Program-made: the position numbers and the translations under genes | The notes under the pieces: generated by a model | Databases searched by the model: none | Seen by the model: the letters and a program-made list of their open reading frames with translations, nothing else | What the model was told of the DNA's origin: nothing | Shown: in pieces, positions 8,010-16,766 of the stretch | How the letters are laid out: every line of letters begins with the position of its first letter | How positions within the stretch are numbered: the stretch's first letter is position 1 | Assembly (NCBI GenBank): GCA_900473045.1 | Contig: UCKS01000013.1 | Coordinates: 62,001-126,000 of the forward strand | Source: Hyphomicrobiales bacterium | Lineage (GTDB): Bacteria; Pseudomonadota; Alphaproteobacteria; Rhizobiales; Rhizobiaceae | Direction of reading: 5' to 3' | DNA: 64,000 nucleotides

Positions 8010-11000
8010 ATGCGCGCGTTTATCCGGTTTTCAGCGATTATTCTCAGTGTCCTTGCGTTTTTACCCCTGGCTCAGGCGGCTGAAACGGGAAGGCATATCG
8101 TCACCACCCAGGATGGCGATTATTTCGGTTTTGACCTGCGAACGGAACAGAACGTCTCGCTTGCCGATTGCGAGAAGGTCTGCGTTGCGGATTCCTCCTG
8201 CCGCGCCTTCACCTATAACCCCAAGGTGAAATGGTGTTTTCTCAAATCCGATTATAACACGCTGAACACGTTTGCCGGCGCCATTGCCGGCAAGGTCGTC
8301 GATGCTGCAGCCACCGAAGCGGATATCGGTGCGCCACCAGCCTTGCCGTTCGTCACGGACCAGCTCCTGAACGACGCGCGCGCCACCAAGGAAAATCTCT
8401 CGGTGCTGGCAGACCAGGATGCGCTGGGGCTGAATGGCCGCAAGGCCGCCGCCTATCGCGAACTGACAGCCGGTAATGTCGGCCCGGCGCTGAAGGCTTT
8501 CCAGGGTGCACTGGCCATCACCCCCGATGACGGCGCATTGTGGATCGAAGCTGCGCGTGCGGCAAACCGCGTTTTCGGCAATTCCGATTTTGCCACGCAG
8601 GCCTCGCTTGCAGCGTTGAACGCCTATCAGCTGTCGCGCACCACACAGGCGCGGGCAGAGGCACTGGCCGTTCTCGCCACCGCGCTGAAGAACGTCGAGA
8701 ACTTCCGAGGTGCACTCAACGCCTACAAGGCCAGCCTCGAACTGGTCGAAGCCAAATCCGTCCGTGCCGATTATACCGACCTGCGCACCCGCCAAGGCTT
8801 TCGCGTCACCGAACATAAGATTGACTCTGACAGCGCTACGCCACGCGTCTGCGTCCAGTTTTCCGAACCGCTGGTCAAGGCCGGCGTCGATTACACGCCG
8901 TTCGTCCTTCTGGATGGCGCCACCCCCAAGGCTGTCGAAGCCAAGGGCAGCGAAATCTGCGTCGAGGGCCTCAGCCATGGTCAGCGATACAAGATCGCCC
9001 TGCGCTCCGGACTTCCGTCCTCCGTCGATGAACCGCTGGAAGCCAACGTCAATCTTGACGTCTATATCCCTGACCGCGCGGCGATGGTTCGCTTTACCGG
9101 TGATAGCTTCGTTTTGCCGGGAACGGCCCGTCGCGGCATTCCGATCGTTTCGGTCAACACCGCCAGCGCCAATCTGAAGCTCTACCGTATCGGCGACCGC
9201 AACATCGCCTCGCTGCTGACCGCCTCGCAATTCCTGACCCAGCTCGACGGCTACAGCGCCCAGCGCATCCAGGATGAAAACGGCGAAATGGTCTGGCAGG
9301 GATCGATCGACATCGCCACCGATCTCAACAAGGAAGTCGTCACCAGCTTCCCGGTCGATGAAGCGTTGCCACAGCGCAAACCCGGCGTCTATGTGCTGAC
9401 CGCCGTTTCGGCAACGGGTGCCAGGAATGAATGGGACAGCCAGGCGACGCAATGGTTCGTCATCTCGGATATCGGGCTATCCACCTATTCCGGTACCGAT
9501 GGACTCTCCGTCTTTGCCCGGTCTCTGGCATCGGCCAAGCAGATCACCGGCATCGAATTGACGCTGCTTGCCAAGAACAATGAAATCCTCGGCACCGCCA
9601 CCACCGATGGCGATGGCCGCGCGACCTTCGATGCAGGTCTGCTGCGCGGTACAGCCGCCATGACCCCCGCCGTCATCACCGCAAAGAGCGGCGACGACGA
9701 TTTCGTTTTCCTCGATCTGACCCGGGCCGGCTTTGATCTGTCGGATCGCGGCGTCACCGGACGTGCCGCTCCCGGCGCCATCGACGTCCTGACCTGGACC
9801 GAACGCGGCATCTACCGCGCCGGTGAAACCGTGCACGTATCAGCGCTCGCCCGCGACAGCGCCTCGGTCGCCATCGAGAAACTGCCGCTGACCTTCATCT
9901 TCATGCGCCCGGACGGCGTCGAGGATCGCCGCGTCGTCAGTGACGGTGGACTGGCGGGTGGTTATGCGCTGGATCTCCCGCTGCAGCCGAACGCCATGCG
10001 CGGCACCTGGACCGTACAGATTTTCACCGACCCAAAGAGCACGGCGATCAGCGAGAAGCAGTTCCAGGTCGATGACTTCGTGCCCGACCGCGTCGAATTC
10101 GACATGGCAAGCACGGTCAAGCAGATCGAGATCGATACACCGGCACCCATCACCATCGACGGCCGCTTCCTTTACGGTGCTCCGGCAGCAGGGCTTGAGC
10201 TCGAAGGCGAAGTCGGCTTGAAGCCGACCCGGGAAAGCGCCGACTTCAAGGGTTATTTGTTCGGCCTCGCCGATGAGGAGGCTACCGAAGACAGCCGCAC
10301 GACGCTCGAAGGACTGGAGCCGCTGGACGAGGACGGCAAGGCGACCTTCGATGTCACTCTGACCGACGTCCCATCCACGACGCAATTGCTCAACGCCAAT
10401 ATCAGTGTGCGTGTCCAGGAAGCCGGTGGCAGGGCCGTCGAGCGTTCCCTGACACTGCCGGTCAAACCGGTGGGCGCGATGATCGGCATCAAGCCGGAAT
10501 TCTCCGGCGATCTCGCGGAAAACGCCGTTGGAAAATTCCACATCATTGCCATCGACCAGAGCGGCGCCAAGCAGGCAAAGGCCGGCCTCTCCTGGAAGCT
10601 GCTGCGCGTCGAGCAGGACTATCAGTGGTACCGCGACGGCACCGCCTGGAAATATGAACCCGTCACCTCGACCAAGCAGGTTTCGACCGGCAAGCTGGAC
10701 GTCACCACGGATGGCGGAGAAATTGCCATCTCGGCCGGGTGGGGCCGCTACCGGCTCGAAGTCGAGACGGCTGAGATCGATGGCCCGACCTCGAGCGTCG
10801 AGTTCGATTCCGGCTGGTACGTCACGGCCAGCTCGACGGAAACACCGGACGGGCTGGAGGTTGCGCTCGACAAGCAGGACTATGCGATCGGCGACACTGC
10901 CAAGCTGCGCGTTTCACCGCGCTTTGGCGGTGAAGTTCTGGTCACGATCGGTTCAGAAAAGCTGATCGCCACGAAAACCGCGACCATTCCGGCCGAGGGC

Positions 11001-13460
11001 GGCGAAGTCGATATTCCGATCACTGCCGATTTCGGCGCCGGCGCCTATGTCACTGCAACGCTCTATCGTGCGGGCGACGCGCAGGAAAGCCGCATGCCGA
11101 TGCGCTCCATCGGCATCAAGTGGCTCGCGGTCGATCCGGCTGAACGCAAACTCTCCGTCAAGCTCGACCTGCCGGAAAAGACACTGCCGCGGCAGACGCT
11201 GAATATTCCGGTCGAAGTGACCGGGGCAGGGGTGGGCGACGAGGCCTATGTCACGGTCGCCGCCGTTGATGTCGGCATTCTCAATCTCACCCGTTACGAA
11301 GCGCCGGATCCGGCCGGCTGGTATTTCGGCCAGCGCCAGCTCGGCCTCGAAATCCGCGACCTCTACGGACGGCTGATCGACGGTTCGCTCGGTGCGACCG
11401 GGCGTCTGCGCACCGGCGGTGACGGCGGCCAGATGGCGCTGCAGGGCAAACCACCGACCGAGAAGCTGGTGGCATTCTTCTCCGGCCCGGTCCAGCTCGA
11501 TGCGAGCGGCAAGGCGATCATCAGCTTCGATATCCCGCAGTTCAACGGCACGGCCCGCGTCATGGCCGTCGCCTGGTCAAAGACCGGCGTCGGTCATGCC
11601 TCCACCGATGTCGTCATCCGCGATCCGGTCGTGGTGACGGCAAGCCTGCCGCAATTCCTCGCGCCCGGAGACAAGGCCGAACTGCGGCTCGACATCGCCA
11701 ATACCGACGGCCCGGCCGGTGACATGAATCTCAAGGTAACAAGCAGCTCATCCGTGGTGATCGACGCGGCGCAAGCGCAGCAGACGTTCAGCGTCAAGCC
11801 GGGCGGAAAGTTCGACCTGACGTTACCATTGACCGGCGTTCATCCAGGCGATGGTGCGATATCGATCGAGCTGACCAGCGCTGACGGCCTGTCGCTTCAA
11901 CAATCGGTCTCCGTTCCGGTGCGGCCAGCCGCCCTGCCGTTGACGACACGCCATCCGCTGACCATAGAGCCGAATGCCAGCCTGAAGGTCGATGGCGACC
12001 TGTTGGCCGAAAGCATGTTGCAGGGGGCGGCCGTCAGTATCAGCATCACCCGCTCCGCAGCCTTCGATATTCCGGCCCTGCTGACATCGCTCGATCGCTA
12101 CCCCTATGGCTGTGCCGAGCAGACGACCAGCCGGGCGCTGCCTCTGCTCTATCTCAGCGAACTCGCCAAGCAATCCGGCCTGCCGGAGGATGGCGATGTC
12201 CAGAAGCGCGTGCAGGAAGCCATCTACCGCGTGCTGTCCTATCAGTCCTCGACAGGTAGCTTCGGTCTCTGGAGCCCCGGTTCCGGCGATCTCTGGCTCG
12301 ACGCTTATGTCACCGATTTCCTGACGCGCGCTCGTGAACAGAAGTATCGGGTCCCGGACCAGGCGATGGTTCAGGCGCTCGACAACCTGCAGAATGCAAT
12401 GAGCTACGACGTCGACATAAAGAGCCAGGGAAACGAGATTGCCTATTCGCTCTATGTGCTCGCCCGCAACCGCAAGGCTGCGATCAGCGATCTGCGGTAT
12501 TATGCCGACACCAAGCTCTCGGAATTCCCGACGCCGCTGTCGAAGGGGCATCTCGCCGCCGCTCTCGCCCTTTATGGCGATGCGCAACGCTCGCAAAGCA
12601 TTTTTGAAGATGCGCTGCAGATGTCGGTAACGGCAAGCAATGCCAGCCTTGATCGCTCCGATTACGGCTCGGCCCTGCGTGACGATGCCGCCGTACTGAC
12701 GCTGGCAGCGGAAGCCCGGCCCGTGCCAACGATCATCCCGCAACTCGCCAAGATCGTTGCCCGAGAATGGGAACAGAGATCCTATACGAGCACGCAGGAG
12801 CAGATGTGGACGCTGATGGCGGCTCGCGCCATCCAGGGCGGTGACAGCGACCTCAATCTCGACATCAACGGCACGCCGCGCACAGGCGGCTATGCGGCAC
12901 GCCTCACCGGCGACGAGGTTCTCGATCAACCGGTGACGATCACCAACCGGTCGAGCGAGCCGGTGGCTGCTGTGGTCACGAGCGTTGCGGCACCGGCCTT
13001 CCCGCTGCCCGCCGGCGGCAACGGTTTTACCATCGAGCGCACCTACTACACGCTCGACGGTGAAGAGGCCAATGTCACACAGGCCAAGCAGAACGAGCGT
13101 TACGTCGTCGTCATCAACGCCACGGAAAGCAACACCTGGCCGTCGCGCGTGCTGATCACCGACCTCTTGCCAGCCGGCTTCGAGATCGACAATCCAACCC
13201 TGGTCGATAGCGCCAAGCTGTCGAATTTCGAATGGATCGGCGAAGTCGAGGCCGCTCATACGGAGTTCCGCAGCGACCGTTTCGTTGCCGCCTTTGATCG
13301 TACTGCCGGTGACAACCGCACGATCACCGTCGCCTACGTCGTTCGTGCCGTTACACCAGGCACTTACGATCACCCGGCGGCCAGCATCGAAGACATGTAC
13401 CGGCCGCAATTCTCCGCGCGCTCCGCGATGGGACGCATGGAGGTTCAGGCGGTCGAATAA
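8010..13460 (+). CDS. Bacterial alpha-2-macroglobulin-like protein with N-terminal PAN domain
   Basis: Very large (1816 residues) exported protein of the YfhM/A2M family, thought to trap proteases that breach the outer membrane and to act with penicillin-binding protein 1C. The N terminus has a signal peptide ending in AQAAE. A short cysteine-paired PAN/apple-like module follows (DCEKVCVADSSCRAF), then a helical region, MG2-type domains and the C-terminal thioester domain. The thioester motif is retained as CAEQ (C1368-Q1371, bases 12111-12122). There is no lipobox, unlike E. coli YfhM. A TTG at 8004 is also possible, but GGGGAGGA at 7993-8000 spaces better to the ATG at 8010. The stop overlaps the pbpC start (TAATG). 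Confidence 0.92.
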   Translation: MRAFIRFSAIILSVLAFLPLAQAAETGRHIVTTQDGDYFGFDLRTEQNVSLADCEKVCVADSSCRAFTYNPKVKWCFLKSDYNTLNTFAGAIAGKVVDAAATEADIGAPPALPFVTDQLLNDARATKENLSVLADQDALGLNGRKAAAYRELTAGNVGPALKAFQGALAITPDDGALWIEAARAANRVFGNSDFATQASLAALNAYQLSRTTQARAEALAVLATALKNVENFRGALNAYKASLELVEAKSVRADYTDLRTRQGFRVTEHKIDSDSATPRVCVQFSEPLVKAGVDYTPFVLLDGATPKAVEAKGSEICVEGLSHGQRYKIALRSGLPSSVDEPLEANVNLDVYIPDRAAMVRFTGDSFVLPGTARRGIPIVSVNTASANLKLYRIGDRNIASLLTASQFLTQLDGYSAQRIQDENGEMVWQGSIDIATDLNKEVVTSFPVDEALPQRKPGVYVLTAVSATGARNEWDSQATQWFVISDIGLSTYSGTDGLSVFARSLASAKQITGIELTLLAKNNEILGTATTDGDGRATFDAGLLRGTAAMTPAVITAKSGDDDFVFLDLTRAGFDLSDRGVTGRAAPGAIDVLTWTERGIYRAGETVHVSALARDSASVAIEKLPLTFIFMRPDGVEDRRVVSDGGLAGGYALDLPLQPNAMRGTWTVQIFTDPKSTAISEKQFQVDDFVPDRVEFDMASTVKQIEIDTPAPITIDGRFLYGAPAAGLELEGEVGLKPTRESADFKGYLFGLADEEATEDSRTTLEGLEPLDEDGKATFDVTLTDVPSTTQLLNANISVRVQEAGGRAVERSLTLPVKPVGAMIGIKPEFSGDLAENAVGKFHIIAIDQSGAKQAKAGLSWKLLRVEQDYQWYRDGTAWKYEPVTSTKQVSTGKLDVTTDGGEIAISAGWGRYRLEVETAEIDGPTSSVEFDSGWYVTASSTETPDGLEVALDKQDYAIGDTAKLRVSPRFGGEVLVTIGSEKLIATKTATIPAEGGEVDIPITADFGAGAYVTATLYRAGDAQESRMPMRSIGIKWLAVDPAERKLSVKLDLPEKTLPRQTLNIPVEVTGAGVGDEAYVTVAAVDVGILNLTRYEAPDPAGWYFGQRQLGLEIRDLYGRLIDGSLGATGRLRTGGDGGQMALQGKPPTEKLVAFFSGPVQLDASGKAIISFDIPQFNGTARVMAVAWSKTGVGHASTDVVIRDPVVVTASLPQFLAPGDKAELRLDIANTDGPAGDMNLKVTSSSSVVIDAAQAQQTFSVKPGGKFDLTLPLTGVHPGDGAISIELTSADGLSLQQSVSVPVRPAALPLTTRHPLTIEPNASLKVDGDLLAESMLQGAAVSISITRSAAFDIPALLTSLDRYPYGCAEQTTSRALPLLYLSELAKQSGLPEDGDVQKRVQEAIYRVLSYQSSTGSFGLWSPGSGDLWLDAYVTDFLTRAREQKYRVPDQAMVQALDNLQNAMSYDVDIKSQGNEIAYSLYVLARNRKAAISDLRYYADTKLSEFPTPLSKGHLAAALALYGDAQRSQSIFEDALQMSVTASNASLDRSDYGSALRDDAAVLTLAAEARPVPTIIPQLAKIVAREWEQRSYTSTQEQMWTLMAARAIQGGDSDLNLDINGTPRTGGYAARLTGDEVLDQPVTITNRSSEPVAAVVTSVAAPAFPLPAGGNGFTIERTYYTLDGEEANVTQAKQNERYVVVINATESNTWPSRVLITDLLPAGFEIDNPTLVDSAKLSNFEWIGEVEAAHTEFRSDRFVAAFDRTAGDNRTITVAYVVRAVTPGTYDHPAASIEDMYRPQFSARSAMGRMEVQAVE

Positions 13461-15544
13461 TGTCTCTCTGGGCGAAAACCTGCGCCGCATTGGTGGGCTC
13501 CGCACTTGTGTGCGTCGCCATCATGTTCGGCCTTGAGGCAGCGGACCGCGCCTATCCGCCGCCATTGGAGCAAGCCCGCACGGTATCGGCCGAAGTGCTC
13601 GATGCGGACGGGCAGTTGCTGCGCGCCTTTGCGACGCCGGAAGGCCGCTGGCGGCTGCAGACGGCGGCAAAGGACGTCGACCCGCAATTCGTCCGCATGC
13701 TGATCGCCTATGAAGACCAGCGTTTCTGGGAGCATAAGGGTGTCGACCCCTGGGCGTTGATGCGCGCTGCCTGGCAGTTTGCCACTCACGGGCGGATCGT
13801 CTCGGGCGCCTCGACGCTGTCGATGCAGGTGGCGCGTCTGATCGAACCGCGCGAAGGGCGTTCCTTCACGGCAAAGTTCCGCCAGCTTGCCCGCGCCGTG
13901 CAGATCGAGCGCCGGCTGAGCAAGGCCGAAATCCTCGATCTCTACCTCACCCATGCGCCCTATGGCGGCAATCTCGAAGGCATTCGAGCTGCCAGCCTGG
14001 CCTATTTCGGCAAGGAACCACGGCGTCTCACCGTCTCCGAAGCAGCACTGCTGGTCGCCCTGCCGCAGCTTCCGGAGAAACGCCGCCCCGATCGTCATCT
14101 GAAAGCAGCGGAGGCCGCGCGGCAGCGGGTTCTAGAGCGCATGGCGGTTTCTGCAGTGATCGGGGAAGGGGAGGCGGAACGCGCCACCTTGGTCGCCGTG
14201 CCGGAACGACGCCTGCAACTGCCGGCCTTTGCCGCCCATGTCGCCGAGGCGGCGCGGCGCAAGGATCCCAAGATCATCCGGCATCAGACGACGCTGCGGC
14301 GGAATATTCAGAAAGGACTTGAGACCGTCGCCAAGGAGGCAGCCAGCCGACTTGGACCGAAAGTTTCGATCGCCGTGGTCATGGCCGATGCGCGCACCGG
14401 CGAGATCGTCGGAGAGCTCGGCTCGGCCGATTATTTCGACGCCAGCCGCTCCGGCTGGATCGACATGACACGCATCTCCCGTTCGCCCGGCTCGACACTG
14501 AAACCTTTCATTTATGGCCTCGCCTTCGAGGAGGGACTGGTTTCCCAGGAAACCATTATCGAAGATCGCCCAGCGGATTTCTTCGGTTACCGGCCGCGCA
14601 ATTTCGACATGACCTATCAGGGCGATGTCAGCATCCGCCAGGCGCTGCAGCTGTCTCTCAACGTTCCGGCCGTGCGACTATTGGATTCCGTCGGCCCGAC
14701 GCGGCTGATGGTGCGCTTTCGCCGCGCCGACGTCCGGCCCATCCTGCCGCCGAACGAGGCACCAGGCCTTGCCATCGGCCTTGGCGGCTTGGGCGTCAAC
14801 CTGAAGGACCTCGTGCAGCTCTATGCCGCCCTTGCCAATCGCGGCAAGCCGGTGCGGCTCGGCGACGGCATTCGCGAGCAACCAGGCGCGATCGAAAACG
14901 AACCGCTTCTCGATCCGATCGCAACCTGGCAGATCGCCGACATTCTGTCCGGGGTGCTGCCGCCTGCTGGGGCCGTCCAACGCGGCATCGCCTACAAGAC
15001 CGGCACGAGCTACGGCTACCGCGATGCCTGGTCTGTCGGGTTCGACGGCCGCTACGTTCTCGGCGTCTGGGTCGGCCGCCCGGACAATGGCGCGGTCCCT
15101 GGCCTGACCGGCTACGGCACGGCAGCCCCGATCCTGTTCGAGGGCTTTGCCAAATCGGGCGTTGCCATGACGCCGTTGCCACGCGCCCCGGCTGGTGCCG
15201 TGCGTATCGCCCAAGCGGAATTGCCAATCAGCCAGCGCCGTTTTTCCCTGACCGCCAACGGCCTCGTTTCCGCCACGATCCGCGAGGCCGCACCACAGAT
15301 CGTCTATCCCCCGGAAGGCGCTCGCGTCGAACTGGGCATCGATACCGATGGCGTGTCCATGCCGCTTGTTCTCAAACTGCAGGGGGGAAGGGCACCTTTC
15401 CGATGGCTGGCCAACGGCAAGCCGTTGCCTGAAACATCGCGGCGCCGGGTCAATCAGTGGGTACCGGATGGTACCGGTTACTCGACGCTGACCGTCATCG
15501 ATGCGGCCGGGCGCGCCGCAAGCGTTCGGGTTTTTCTCAACTAG
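13460..15544 (+). CDS. pbpC: Penicillin-binding protein 1C, bifunctional glycosyltransferase/transpeptidase
   Basis: Class A penicillin-binding protein of 694 residues, anchored by an N-terminal helix (TCAALVGSALVCVAIMFGLEA). The glycosyltransferase domain carries EDQRFWEHKGVD with the catalytic glutamate at E85, then GASTLSMQVARL. The transpeptidase domain has the SxxK motif STLK with S345 and K348, and the KTGTS motif starting at K513. The C terminus (from about residue 600) is the beta-rich domain typical of PbpC. It starts inside the stop of the alpha-2-macroglobulin gene. This pairing is conserved in many Gram-negatives and is read as a repair or defence module of the periplasm. Confidence 0.95.
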   Translation: MSLWAKTCAALVGSALVCVAIMFGLEAADRAYPPPLEQARTVSAEVLDADGQLLRAFATPEGRWRLQTAAKDVDPQFVRMLIAYEDQRFWEHKGVDPWALMRAAWQFATHGRIVSGASTLSMQVARLIEPREGRSFTAKFRQLARAVQIERRLSKAEILDLYLTHAPYGGNLEGIRAASLAYFGKEPRRLTVSEAALLVALPQLPEKRRPDRHLKAAEAARQRVLERMAVSAVIGEGEAERATLVAVPERRLQLPAFAAHVAEAARRKDPKIIRHQTTLRRNIQKGLETVAKEAASRLGPKVSIAVVMADARTGEIVGELGSADYFDASRSGWIDMTRISRSPGSTLKPFIYGLAFEEGLVSQETIIEDRPADFFGYRPRNFDMTYQGDVSIRQALQLSLNVPAVRLLDSVGPTRLMVRFRRADVRPILPPNEAPGLAIGLGGLGVNLKDLVQLYAALANRGKPVRLGDGIREQPGAIENEPLLDPIATWQIADILSGVLPPAGAVQRGIAYKTGTSYGYRDAWSVGFDGRYVLGVWVGRPDNGAVPGLTGYGTAAPILFEGFAKSGVAMTPLPRAPAGAVRIAQAELPISQRRFSLTANGLVSATIREAAPQIVYPPEGARVELGIDTDGVSMPLVLKLQGGRAPFRWLANGKPLPETSRRRVNQWVPDGTGYSTLTVIDAAGRAASVRVFLN

Positions 15545-15731
15545 AATCATCCCCGGCTTCACAGCTGAGCCACAATCGGCCGACGAACTGGTAACTCTGA
15601 CTTGTGCCCTATCATGAATGGGGATTCCCGAATCTGGCCTCATGATCTATCAGTGGGTGATGATCCGATCCGATCTGATTCGAAACCGCGTCTGGCCGGG
15701 AGCTAACCGCGAAGAAATTGACGGAGGCATA

Positions 15732-16658
15732 TTGTCTTTTCCGCGAACCTCAACCGTTCGATTTACGCTTGCCGGCTTCGTACTGACGCTTGGGCTTTCA
15801 GGTTGTGGCGTGCGCGACGGCGTGAAGTTGTCCGATACCGCAACCACCGTACCTGACGAGACGGCGTATGCCCTGCCTGGTCCTGGCGGACCGGCAATCG
15901 TCAATATCGTCCAGCGCAATTTCAGCAATGCGACACAGCAGGATATTTTCCTGTTCACATCCGCGTCCACGCCCGGCCAGAATGTCCTGCGCGTGCAATT
16001 GTTCGGGCCGGTCGGATCGAACTTCGAAGGGACGAAGTCGCTTGGTTATTCATCCGTGCGCGCAAGCGAAATTGCCAAGGAAATGCGCCGAGAGCTTCCC
16101 GGCGTGGCACTGAGGCAATCGCCGATTTACCTGCAGAACAATTATGGCCCCTTCAGCTATGCCTTTGGCCGCGGCAGCGGTAGCGATGCGTGCCTTTATG
16201 CCTGGCAGCAAATCCGTTCGCCTGAGGACGCCAGAACGGCCTTTCAAAACCGTGGCACGATCCAGGTTCGCCTACGGCTCTGCGAAGAGAACGCCAGCGA
16301 AGAAAAGCTGGTGAGCAACATGTATGGCTATACGATCCGTGGTGCCTTCAATGCTGCGGGCTGGAACCCCTATGGCGAGCCCCCCAGCGTTGATCCGACG
16401 CTGGGCCGGACTGGCAATCCCATCTATCCGAAGACGAATGACGTGCGCGACAATGTGATGCCGGCCGTCGAAGCCCGAAGGGTGCGCCCGGTCGTGCAGC
16501 CCCGGCAGGTCGTTGTCGCAACGGAAAAAATCGCCCCGATCAAGCAACCGTCGGCGGAAGAAACCATTCCTTTACCAACAACGGGGGATATGAGTGGGAT
16601 CGTTGTTCCCTCCCCCGATTGCGTGAACCAGTCTGCGGGGGCCGGACAATGCAAGTAA
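15732..16658 (+). CDS. bcsN: Cellulose biosynthesis lipoprotein BcsN
   Basis: Predicted outer-envelope lipoprotein of 308 residues: a short hydrophobic leader ends in the lipobox LGLSGC, with the acylated cysteine at residue 23. I chose the TTG at 15732 because GGAGG (15723-15727) lies just upstream and this start gives a normal lipoprotein leader; an in-frame ATG further upstream would add a charged extension. The mid-region has no enzyme motif I recognise, and the C terminus is basic and Pro-rich. Position directly before bcsA is the hallmark of BcsN in rhizobial (type III) cellulose operons. Its biochemical role is not established; an assembly or export function is inferred. Confidence 0.82.
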   Translation: MSFPRTSTVRFTLAGFVLTLGLSGCGVRDGVKLSDTATTVPDETAYALPGPGGPAIVNIVQRNFSNATQQDIFLFTSASTPGQNVLRVQLFGPVGSNFEGTKSLGYSSVRASEIAKEMRRELPGVALRQSPIYLQNNYGPFSYAFGRGSGSDACLYAWQQIRSPEDARTAFQNRGTIQVRLRLCEENASEEKLVSNMYGYTIRGAFNAAGWNPYGEPPSVDPTLGRTGNPIYPKTNDVRDNVMPAVEARRVRPVVQPRQVVVATEKIAPIKQPSAEETIPLPTTGDMSGIVVPSPDCVNQSAGAGQCK

Positions 16659-16766
16659 CATCGGCATGATCCGAATTGCCGATTGCAGTTTGAGTTGACC
16701 ATGGCGTTTTGAGGGCTTCCGTTGGCATGTTGATGTCACCGGGTGGCCTCCTGAAGGGCACCAACC

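Noticed and set aside
8061-9452. Long open frame (463 codons) on the minus strand
   Set aside because: It is antisense to the alpha-2-macroglobulin gene, has no recognisable domain, and such frames are common in GC-rich genes with strong codon bias.
11823-13505. Open frame of 560 codons on the minus strand
   Set aside because: Antisense to the alpha-2-macroglobulin gene; composition is that of a shadow frame and no start site or motif supports it.
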